Source: Rutpela maculata (lineage: Eukaryota > Arthropoda > Insecta > Coleoptera > Cerambycidae). From it: 64,000 bases of DNA. The notes under the pieces were generated by a model. The model saw only the letters and a program-made list of their open reading frames with translations. It made no database searches and was not told where the DNA came from. The translations under genes and the position numbers were made by a program. Below are positions 47,950 to 57,969 of this stretch, piece by piece (within the stretch, counting starts at the first letter, position 1; each line of letters begins with the position of its first letter). The stretch covers positions 371,009,249-371,073,248 of the forward strand of contig OW386285.2 in the NCBI GenBank assembly GCA_936432065.2, given 5' to 3'.

Positions 47950-48265
47950 CCTCCCCCCGTTCTCGAGGATGCTGAGCACGAGTAACAGGGTGAAAAAAGT
48001 TTTTTGTCATGCGCACGTCCTGAAATGGCAAAAAACTACCCCTTTCTGCTTATTTCTCATATGACAGCTTGGCATCGATTATTTTTGCAGGGATTGTTTT
48101 TTCATGGGGATATAACAGATGGTGAAAGGTGCTATCAGGTCTTAGACCGCAACCGCCTTCGGGGTGAAATCTACCCTGTCAGGGGGTGTAAAATTGTTTC
48201 TTTTTTTTCTTGTTAAAGACGTTCACCCAAGTTTTCTAGGATGCTGGTCCCCAGGGGTGGAAAAT
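47950..48265. repeat. F2-family foldback relic
   Basis: TTCTCGAGGATGCTGAGCAC near 47,960 and, in inverse, AGTTTTCTAGGATGCTGG near 48,230 match the arm motif of the element at 29,996-30,968. The 70-codon open frame inside is not supported as a gene. Confidence 0.5.
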
Positions 48266-48529
48266 TGATTTTTTTTTATTTTATAATTTGTATATTGAGT
48301 GGGAGTGGTTTCAAAGTCACCTTTTGTCCATTTTACATCAAAAATGAACCTATCCTCGCAAGGATTTGAAAATCATGTTCCTTAAAACAGGATATAAGGA
48401 AGAGAATACTATTGGTAAAAATTTCTGTTTTCAATAAATTGTATATTCAGGACACGATTTTGAGTACAATATAATATTTTTTACAAGACATTAATATAAC
48501 CTAGGGCGCTTACAAAGAGAATTATATGA

Positions 48530-48990
48530 TTCATATTATATGTTAAACGCCAGTCGTTTGTCCAAGTTAACTCCCAGATACTTCACGCACCGTTTGATTG
48601 GAATTTGTTGTCCCCCGATCGAAATTGGCGTTAATATGTTTTTCTCTGTGAACCGGCGTGTGAAGAGGATCGATTCGGACTTGGCGTTGATCCGAATCTT
48701 CCACTTGTCGTAATATGCCGTGGCACGGATCATGTGTGCTTTCAGCAGTATGTTAGCCGCTTGTGCGTTGTGTGAATGTGTATACATGGCCGTGTTGTCG
48801 GCGTACTTGACAAAGTTCGTAATTGGGAACTCCGGGAAGTCGGAGGCGTACAAGTTGTATGGTTTCGGTGACAGGCACTATCCCTGGGGGACGCCCGCGC
48901 GAATGTCCCGCCGAGTTGATAGTTTATTATTCACCCTGACTTGCAGCGATCTATCTGTCAGGAAAGAGTAAATAAGTTTGGTTATGTGCA
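48530..48990 (-). pseudogene. Jockey-group reverse-transcriptase fragment
   Basis: From 48,990 the minus strand reads FLTDRSLQVRVNN, then RDIRAGVPQG (RT motif; the usual GVPQGSVLSP is broken by a stop just after PQG), then NLYASDFPEFP and VKYADNTAMYTH, in which the catalytic YADD has become YADN. IRINAKSESILFTRR and KRCVKYLGVNLDKRLAF follow, up to about 48,536. The order and the LYASDFP motif are typical of Jockey-clade ORF2 proteins. An in-frame stop and loss of one catalytic Asp mean it is inactive, and both ends are truncated. Slightly richer in GC than the flanks. Confidence 0.82.
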
Positions 48991-50291
48991 AGGCAAAACT
49001 TTAGCCACTAGACCATCAGATATTACTATAAAAGTTGAATGTCTGTAGTACATATCTTTCTAGAATCATATTTCAACGCATTAGACATATTATTATGAAA
49101 TATATATTAGTAAAATGTATAAACAAAAAATCGGCAGCTACTGGAAGCGGCTGGAACCTCCCCACCCGGTGAATCTTTGAAGCCGAAAAGAGCACTAAAC
49201 AATATGAATGATCCCATTTAATAATATTTATTAAGTTGAAATATTTTTTTCGTATTAAATCAGAAAAAAAGTCTTGCGTTCGGTGGGATTTGGACCTAAG
49301 AACTTGAGTGTTAAATTTATAGTCTGCACAACATTAATATTTTATTCAATGTTTTTAATACAAATATATGCTTCATCGGATCCTAGCCCGGGGCCAGCCA
49401 GACAACCACGGTGAACACCGCCGTGGCGAGTGTGAAGCTGGACGGGGTAGGTCCGGTTTGGCTTGGAGAAAAATAGAAAAGTAGCTCCTGTCTTCTGTAG
49501 GCAGGCTTAAAGACTAGGTTAAAATTATAATGTGTCCACATGGACCTAAAATTAATATAAAAATAAACACAATTCTATAAAAACGTTCGTAGGCAAGAGC
49601 ACTTAATAATTTTGATTATTGATACGGGAAACAACTAAACGAAAAAACCTGTTCGTTGGTAATGGGATGGATGGCAGGGATGGCCATCTTTGGAAAAAAC
49701 CATATAACTCTTGGTGGACAGCTTCCCTGCCAAATGTAGCCAGGGTAGTGTTCATGGTGGATCGTTTAAGTTTGAGTTGGTATATTTTGTTTTATCTTTT
49801 GGCCTCGACCAATTTTTCACTAAATCGGTCGGGGAAGTGATAGCTGTCAAATTTCTGGTTCCAATGTTTCTCTGGGGAATTTGGTTTTTGAAAAATGTTT
49901 AGGTTGGTACCAATGTCTTAAATTGTTTTTAGGTTATGTAGTACTATTTTTAGGTTATGTTGCCGGAAGAATTTCCGGCGGTATGCCGGAAGTAGCGGAA
50001 ATAGTTTTTAAAATATGTCACTGTCACTTTTAAAGTTTTATTGGAAAAAACTCACCGAAAGCGTTCCGGTGGGGTTGCTTACACTTGTAGGGCTTGTAAG
50101 CGGTTCAGGATGGCCTCTCACACCATCCGTGGGCTTTATAAACGTCAAAAAAACTTGTAATCTCTCGATACACCTGACACGTCAAAAATACTCAGCATAC
50201 AGTCTGCACGCTTTAACACACTAGCAGAGAACTTATACCACTAATGGACCCGTAGTATTTTTTGGGAATTTTCCTTTGAGTCCATTTAATA

Positions 50292-51074
50292 AAATTTGAA
50301 ATTTTTCTGAAAATTTGACATTTTTCTGAAAAGTGATATTTTTCCGAAAATTTGACATTTTTTGAAGTGACGTTTCTCCGAAACTTTGACATTTTTTCGA
50401 AAATTTGACATTTTTCTGAAGTGACTACTCCGAAAATTTGACAATTTTCAAACATTTGACATTTTTCTGAAAGGTGACGTTTTTCTGAAAGGTGACATTT
50501 CTTCGAAAATTTGAAATTTTTTCGAAAATTTGACATTTTTCTGAAATGACATTACTCCGAAAATTTGACAATTTTCAAACATTTGGTATTTTTCTGAAAG
50601 GTGACATTTCTTCGAAAATTTGACGTTTTTTCGAAAATTTGACATTTTTTTGAAAATTTGACATATTTCTGAAAAGTGACATTTCCCTGAAAATTTAACA
50701 TTTTTTCGAAAATTTGACATTTTTCTGAAAAGTGACATTTCTCCGAAAATTTGACATTTTTTCGAAAATTTGACATTTTTCTGAAATGACGTTACTCCGA
50801 AAATTTGACAATTTTCAAACATTTGGCATTTTTCTGAAAGGTGACATTTCTTCGAAAATTTGACGTTTTTTCGAAAATTTGACATTTTTCTGAAAATTTG
50901 ACATATTTCTGAAAAGTGACATTTCCCTGAAAATTTAACATTTTTTCGAAAATTTGACATTTTTCTGAAAAGTGACATTTCTCCGAAAATTTGACGTTTT
51001 CCTGAAAATTTGACATTTTATAAAAATCTGACATTTTTCTGAAAAGTGACATTTCTCCGAAAATTTGATATTTC
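50292..51074. repeat. Tandem array of about 20-bp units with higher-order periods
   Basis: Degenerate units around GAAAATTTGACATTTTTCTG. A landmark, TTTGACAATTTTCAAACATT, recurs at about 50,436, 50,557 and 50,799, showing higher-order spacing of about 121 and 242 bp. The minus strand stays open for 176 codons, rich in Lys, Phe, Ser, Asn and Cys, because unit lengths are near multiples of three. Two other minus frames are open as well, so no gene is supported. Confidence 0.88.
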
Positions 51075-51179
51075 TTGGAAATTAAAAAAAAAAAAATTCG
51101 TGACTCGTCTTGTAGAAATATTTTTTTGATATCATCATCAGTTCGCCTGTTATAAGAATTTTATGCTTTTACGACGTCA

Positions 51180-51420
51180 TCAGAACGTAGGTGTATTTTT
51201 AATTCACTCGTATTCCATCCATCTACAATATTTCCATCTACGTTTCAAACTTTAATTGGATGTTTCCAATAGTTAAGTCGATATCTGCACCAGTTTCTAA
51301 GAATTTTTCTTATTTGTGACGTAATGTGACGTAGGTGTATTATTAATTCACTCGTAATCCGTCCGTCTACAATATTTATACCTACGTTTCAAATTTCAGT
51401 TCGATATCTTCAACCGTTCC
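51180..51420. repeat. Tandem duplication, period about 143 bp
   Basis: ACGTAGGTGTATT...TTAATTCACTCGTA and ACAATATTTnnACCTACGTTTCAAA occur twice, starting near 51,186 and 51,329. Confidence 0.75.
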
Positions 51421-51772
51421 CGAGTTATCAGCCGAAATCACTGAACACCTCTGTCATTATTAGAATATCACCCTGTACATTGTACTGCTTTGAGGACAAA
51501 CACGTGAAATTTTTGTTTTTTAATTTTTTTCACGGAAACCAAATCGAAAAAGTGCAAGTGTGATATATCGTTGAAATCGGAATTTTTACTGCTTTTCAAT
51601 GGTTCAATTACAAATTGTAAATAATCATAAAATAAACAACTTGTTGTGCTAAAACGGCACTAAACGTAATCCGATCTCAACCAAAACCTTTTCAGATCTT
51701 CTGGAGCACTAAAGAAACCCTCATGCAAAGTTTCATCCAAATCCGTTTAGTAGCTTCGCCGCTATCGTGCTA

Positions 51773-51816
<44 letters not shown>

Positions 51817-52179
51817 ACACACAGACATTTTTTAAAAACAACTTTTTTGGGTTCCTGGGACCTCAAAACGCAAAGATTTGATGTTATCTCAATTTTCGAT
51901 TTTGGACTAATTGTAGTAACCTCCCACAATTTTATTGTGGGGAGGTTAAAAATATATATTATAGAGATAACATTTCGTAAGATTTCTATTTAAGTACAAG
52001 CGACAAAAATTAAAAAAAATATATATATTTTTTAATTAAATGATTAATAACTTTCTTATTTACTAATTGATTTTCTTCAAAAAAATAAGGTTCTTCCTCT
52101 AGCTAACACTAACTTACCTTCCAAATTTCAATGCAATCGGAATTTTCTTTCTTAAGCTACCGTGCTTACAAGAAACGTG

Positions 52180-52247
52180 ACGGACGGACGGACAGACAGA
52201 TGGACAGACAGACGGACGGACGGACGGACGGACGGACAAACGGACAT
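52180..52247. repeat. (GGAC)n microsatellite
   Basis: GGACGGAC/GACAGACA run between ACAAGAAACGTGAC and ACATTTTGAAAG. Such runs often sit inside short transposon-derived repeats; a similar GTCTGTCTGTC occurs near 18,450. Confidence 0.85.
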
Positions 52248-52374
52248 TTTGAAAGTTGTTCAGAATTCGTTCACTAACGCAATGATATGAAAATGTTTTC
52301 TCTACGAGCCATATTTACGGTTTTAGAAATGTGCCGATCAAATGCAATATACTCTTCGTTTTCGCGAAGAGTGT

Positions 52375-52970
52375 AAAAAGTGGTCTTTTTCTGGTACTCC
52401 GTTGGGTAACCCATATGTATTCCGATGTGCTGAACACAAATCAGGTGTCCGTTCAGCTCCATTGGTCACCATTTTTTTGTAAATCGCGAAAATAACCTAA
52501 AAAAAAGAACTCCTAAGTAGCGATTTACTAAAAATTGATGGGGATAACAGAGCTAAACGAATACCTGATTCGTATTCAGCATGCCGAAATACATAGGAGT
52601 TGCCCAATGGAGTCCCAGAAACAGACCTTTTTTTGTGTGTGTGCCTGTGTATTACATATCAATATGAATATCACCGGATCCTCCGCCATTTTCTAGAAAA
52701 TCGCCTATCCAAAATTTGGATAATATATTTAATATATTACATAGACACAAAAAAAAGTGATCTGTTTCTGGGATTCCATTGGGTAACCCCTATGTATTTC
52801 GACATGCTAAATTCGAGTCAGGTATCCGTTTAGCTCCGTTACCCACTAATTTTTAGTAAATCGCGAGAATAACCTAAATTGTGAGTTCAGCACATCGAAA
52901 TACATATAGGTTACCCAATGGAGTACCAGAAATATACCACTTTTTTTATTTTGTGAGCCTGTGTAATCAA
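52375..52970. mobile_element. F1 composite, second locus
   Basis: Unit, spacer, unit: the left unit ends TTTGTGTGTGTGCCTGTGTA near 52,650, the spacer has ATGAATATCACCGGATCC and CATTTTCTAGAAAATCGCC, and the right unit starts ATTACATAGACACAAAA near 52,736 and ends GAGCCTGTGTAAT. Inside are inverted TTCAGCA...CGAAATACATA and GTAAATCGCGA blocks. The same arrangement occurs at 30,969-31,430. No coding sequence. Confidence 0.72.
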
Positions 52971-54974
52971 AATCGTCCCTGTCGCGTCGTTTTAAAATGA
53001 TGGATGGGGTCACAAACATTTGTATATTTTTGTCGTGTCTGACAATACCGCTTCACTGCATTATAAAATGTGATTTACCAAAATAACATTGAACTACAGT
53101 TACTGATACCATTAACTTTTTTTCCCACAAATTTGTTTAAACATATCACGTAATTAAGATAACAAAAACTACATATTCGTTTAGTTTCAATTTTGTATTA
53201 CTTAGTTAAACAGTTAGTTCTACTTTTAGGTATTTGCATTTTCCTCATAAATCCTTTTGAAGTAATAACACGGAATTGTTTACTGCAATTGTGGCCATGT
53301 TGCACGAAAATCCAATTTATTCCGGACCAAGTTAAGTGACATAATCTAATAATTGCAACGGTTCTTGAATTAATGTAGATTCTTTAATAGGTAAAATGTA
53401 AATTTTTAGTGAGATAATAATGTTCATTCAGATTTATTTATATGTAGACAAATATTTACTTTCTATTACTATGCAGAGGATGTTACAATTCCATGAAAAT
53501 GTAGGTAAAGGTCAACCTTTAAACGTACGTTGTTTGTTTAAAGATGAAACGAGAATATTTTATGGTTAAAAAATAGGTCAGCATATCATTGTTAATTGTT
53601 AACCTATTTAATCCAAAAGGCAGTTTTTTTAAATAATATTGATCAACTATCCTCTTGATTTTTGTGTCTAAATATTTTCGAATGCAGAATATAACATTAA
53701 AATGCAAAAAAATCACCTAGTCAACTCTGCAGTAAAATATCGTTTCTTCCCTTTGTCCTCGGGAGAAAATAATAATAATAAACGTCTTTAATTATTTAGT
53801 TTTAATAATAATATTTAGTTTATCCAGTAATAGTTACTTTTAATAAATAAACATCTTTATTATTTTGGTAACGGAGTATAAAATTCAGTCTGTATAGGAA
53901 AAAAACTGGCGAATTATTCCTACAAGGAGTTTTTTTGTTTGTGTAAGGAAGAGGGGATCATTAATAATTAATGTTTTTTTTTTCACAAAAAATTAATGGC
54001 TAAGATCAGTTTTCCACATGTCCACAGTTTTTTTCCCTAGTTGTAGACATCTAATGCATAGAATTTTTTTTTTCATAATACCTATTACTGATTTTTAAAT
54101 TACCAATTTCATTAAGCGCGACTGCACTATAATAGATTCCTAAATAGATGTAAACGAAGTCTATGAAGTCCTTAAAGATCAGTCGCCGATCTAACTCACA
54201 GAATAGCATAAGGTGTTATTCTTAAAGGTCAATGATAAGGCAGGAATTCAAATAATACGAATATATATTGATTACAAAAATTCATTTGTATAAAATGATT
54301 CATGGCCTAAGGTATAGAAAAAATTAGATCTGCATCCCACGTATGGCAAGTGGGGACACGTCCCTTAGTGGATGTTTAGTTTTAACTACACACAATGAGG
54401 TTAGAACGATGGCACCAATCGGCTGGTACAAAAAGGTATAGATACTTGGAAATATTTTTTAAGGCAATATATGAGTTATATGATGCTTTCCACCTTTTTC
54501 AAACATACTGATGGCATATATCCCACTCCGCTGTTGAGGTACCCTTGTGGACACGTCTATGATATATTCATTTTATATCGCTTATTTCATTTTGCATAAT
54601 TGCATATGTAACGGAATTTCTGCCGAAACACCGTTACAGTTCCATTTATTATATTTGCCTCATTAATATTATGCATTTTTGTCTATAAAATAGTGCGACT
54701 TCACACTATTAATGAAGTTTATTGGAACACCAAACTTGCACTCGGAATTGTGACGTGATAAATCACCTAGTGTAAATACCGCTTAACATATAGTAGACGA
54801 TACTTAATCTAATTAACTCTCTCCAGACCGAATCGCTCCGACGCGCGGTGGCAGGAATGCAAACATCGCGGTGGGGGAAAAATGTTAAAGACAGGTTGCG
54901 TAACTTTAATTACTTCTTCTTGGTGTGTTTTCTGGAAGGCAGGTACGATAATTCTGGCAATTATAATTTAAATT
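52971..54974. other. AT-rich stretch without supported gene
   Basis: GAATTATTCCTACAAGGAG near 53,911 repeats a motif from 36,653. A small GC-rich patch lies at 54,825-54,880. No gene seen. Confidence 0.4.
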
Positions 54975-56399
54975 TTTATTATAGCCCTGTCAATGTCAAT
55001 GAACGTTCAATAAGGGGGTCTAAAGGGAAATGCCGAGATCACAATATTTGACTTGAGGGCTGTGTTTAGACTATTTAGAAGGTAAACATACCAAAAGTTC
55101 CCGAACGTAGGAGGTGCGGGAGATGCAGGGGGGCACGATGAAGGTCCCGGTTTTAGGTTTTTCGCTCATATCTCGAAAACGGTTAGCCCTAATCAAAAAG
55201 TGGTTATATGCAAAATTAAAGCTGACTAAATTTCTACAATAATATTTCTATTAATTTTTTTCGTATCTGTCATGGTTCAGTAATGAATTGTATATCTTTT
55301 AACTGTATTATAACTTTATTATAAATTTATTATACATCGAATAAAAATTTTAATATTCATCGTGGAAAAAAATTTCATGTACAGATATCCGCTTCACAGC
55401 AGACTGAACTCAAATATCGAATAAAAAATGTCTTTGCGTCTGTAAGTGTGCGTGTGCGTGTATATACCGTTTCTTGTAAACACGACAACTTCTGTTAGAC
55501 TTAAAATATTTGATTACAATTTTGAACATATGTAAAATAGCATATTACAATAATCCCTATTGGACCGTATCTGTAATACATGGTGATAACCAGAGGCCTA
55601 GAAGACTCTCATACGTAAAATAGGTTTTATTTTAATTTCAGAGCAAAATATTATCAAGGTTTTTGATTAAGCATACAAAAATAAGATATATAAAATTTAC
55701 AAACTGCAATATACCGGCTGTATGTTAGGCAAACCAACTTTGTTTATTATGAAGTGGGAGTTTGTAGGCCTCTGGTTATCACCATGTATTGCAGATATGG
55801 CTCAATTTCAATAACGATTATTGTAATATGCTATTTTACATATGTTCCAAATTGTAATTAAATATTTTAAGTCTAACAGAAGTTATCGTGTTTACAAGAA
55901 ACGGCATATATGCACACATACAATATATACGCACACACATACTTACAGAAGCAAAGGCATTTTTTATTCGATATTTGAGTTCAATATGCTGTGAAACGGA
56001 TATCTGTACAAGAAATTTTTTTCTACGATGATTATTAAAATTTTTATTCAATTCAATAATTTTATAATAAAGGTAGAATACAGTCAAAAGATATACAATT
56101 CATTACTGAACCATAACAGATACGAAAAAAATTAATAGAAACATTATTGTAGAAAATTAATTTCAGCTTTAATTCTGCATATAGCCACTTTTTGATTAGG
56201 ACCACCGTTTTCGAGATATGAGCGAGAAACCAAAAACCGGGACCTTCTTCGTGCCCCCTGCACCCCCCCCACCTCCTACGTTCGGGGACTTTTTGGTATG
56301 TTTACCTCCTAAATAGTCCAAGAACACGACTCTCAAGTCAAAAATTGTGATCTCGGCATTTCCCTCTAGAAACCATTCATTGGCAGGACTATTATTAAT
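54975..56399. mobile_element. Foldback element, arms about 0.62 kb
   Basis: Left arm 54,975-55,603 and right arm 55,758-56,399 are inverted copies sharing GGGAAATGCCGAGATCACAA, TAGGAGGTG, GGTCCCGGTTTT, CTCATATCTCGAAAACGG, AATGAATTGTATATCTTTT and CTTCTGTTAGACTTAAAATA. The spacer is about 155 bp. No coding sequence. The inner part of the left arm plus the spacer matches the tandem units at 17,955-18,345. Confidence 0.85.
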
Positions 56400-57560
56400 C
56401 TTGTGACTATTTATTAGTTTAATGGTCTAATAGTCTCAATAGAATTTTATTATATAATATAATATTTCGTTACTTTTACGTTGTGAAATTTAATTTACAG
56501 TGTTAAATTATTTGTTTGCACGTGGGTATTTTCCATACTCACAGTTTTTGCGTTTGATACACGGAATTTTAAATAGGTCGACAAGATATCTTTTGGTGTA
56601 GAACAATTTCTGCCGTGTATTTTATAGGTACAGAAAACCAGAAAGGAATCCAGACTTTGATTATTGATGGTGCTTTGGTCAGGTGAAAACTCTTCTAGAA
56701 CCTGTGGAAGGATTCGACTGTTTTTTGCCGTATAGGCACGAGGTGAGTGGATTCATTTTCTTTTTCTTGACATTTATCATAGTTGAAAAATAAATTTGTG
56801 AACTGAATACCACTCAGCTCGTGTAAGGGGCAGTGTCTTTCAAATTTATAGTAAAGTCTGGAGCCCTTGTTTTCAGTACATACCTAACCCTAATTAACTG
56901 AGTTAATTAGTAATTTTCTTTTTCTGTAAATTAAATTTAGTGTGTTCATTACACATACGTGGTATGGAATTTTATTATTTAAAGAAACATTATTGGTGCC
57001 ATTGACTAGATTTTGTGTTTTTGCTGGAGTTTTTCGTCGCTGCTTTCTCGGAAGCCATTTTAACTTTTCGAAGCCGTCTGATTTACAGACGTTTATCTTA
57101 TTTGAATCATTGAGTTGCAATATTTGTATATTTATAATATATTTAGCTCACTCATTTTTGCGATATAGACCAGCACTATTTATTTTTTTTTGTGTGATTA
57201 AATATTAAATACCTTTTCTTTTTTTGTCTTTCATAACCTGTTGGTTAAGAAATTATTTTTTTCTCTTTTACTGTAGTTTAAAATTTCTTAAATATCATAA
57301 GTTTTAATTTCAAAAGCTAATTATCTAATTGAATTTTGCAGAGATTTTTTATCAAAATTTTGGTCATAAAAATACAATTTTTTCTTGAATTTTAGTTTTT
57401 CTTACAATTTCTCGTCAGGTTAAATTGATAACATTTTTGGATTTAAGTAATTAATTTAGATAGTTTGTTACCGAGTATATACTACTCAACATTGAAAGTT
57501 GCCTCACAATTTAATTTAATTTTTTAATTATTTATTTTCCCATTTTTATGTAAAAAATAC
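56400..57560. other. AT-rich stretch without supported gene
   Basis: No repeat or gene recognised. Confidence 0.4.
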
Positions 57561-57764
57561 CTGGATCAAGTGAAGAGGAGTGACCCAGTAGAAATCTACA
57601 TTCATCCGTCTCATGTAAGGAATTTGGTGGTTTTGGAAAGCGTCCTCGTTGAGAGTGGACGGAGCTTATACTCCAAGCTAGAAGGGGATTCATTTTGGGA
57701 TCCCAACTCAACTGTACGTCCCTCATAGACCGAAATTTCGGCAGCTTCCAGCCCCATAGTCCTA
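57561..57764 (-). CDS. Candidate 204-nt exon
   Basis: On the minus strand, GTGTCTGCAG precedes 57,764 and GATCCAG|GTATTTTTT marks 57,561, giving a segment of 204 nt, a multiple of three. One frame is open across it and reads GLWGWKLPKFRSMRDV and later RGRFPKPPNSLHETDE. A second frame is open for most of the length, so the coding frame is not certain. GC content is clearly above the flanks. No family is recognised. It could be a host exon, or a piece of an unknown mobile element. It has the same strand as the candidate exon at 41,558-41,770. Confidence 0.3.
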
Positions 57765-57969
57765 CTGCAGACACTCAGTTACGTAGGAATTTGAGAATTT
57801 GTACTGTTATTGCCAACGCTTTGGTCAGAAGCAATAATGTAAAAAACCAGTCAAATTTGTTATTTCTTTAAACATTTATTTAACTTAAAAAATGTTGTTA
57901 TCATTTCACATTTCAAATTTAACTTTGAATTTAAATTATCAATTTAAATTATTATCTATATTTTATCTA

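Larger units (their letters stand above)
49125..51947 (-). repeat. Composite dispersed repeat, copy 2, interrupted
   Basis: Inverse of 4,284-5,300. The hairpin at 51,919-51,947 corresponds to 4,291-4,320; 51,525-51,915 to 4,320-4,720; 49,900-50,225 to about 4,811-5,090; and 49,125-49,240 to about 5,190-5,290. Between these blocks lie sequences absent from copy 1: the tandem array and duplication at 50,230-51,500, and 49,245-49,620. An AC microsatellite (51,775-51,825) sits where copy 1 has a TG run. Confidence 0.75.

Noticed and set aside
49262..49340. Possible tRNA-derived SINE (minus strand GGTCCAAATCCCACC)
   Set aside because: B-box-like sequence only; the A box and 3-prime tail could not be identified.
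50448..50978. 176-codon Lys/Phe-rich minus-strand frame
   Set aside because: Direct translation of a tandem repeat of about 20 bp; other minus-strand frames are open in the same stretch.
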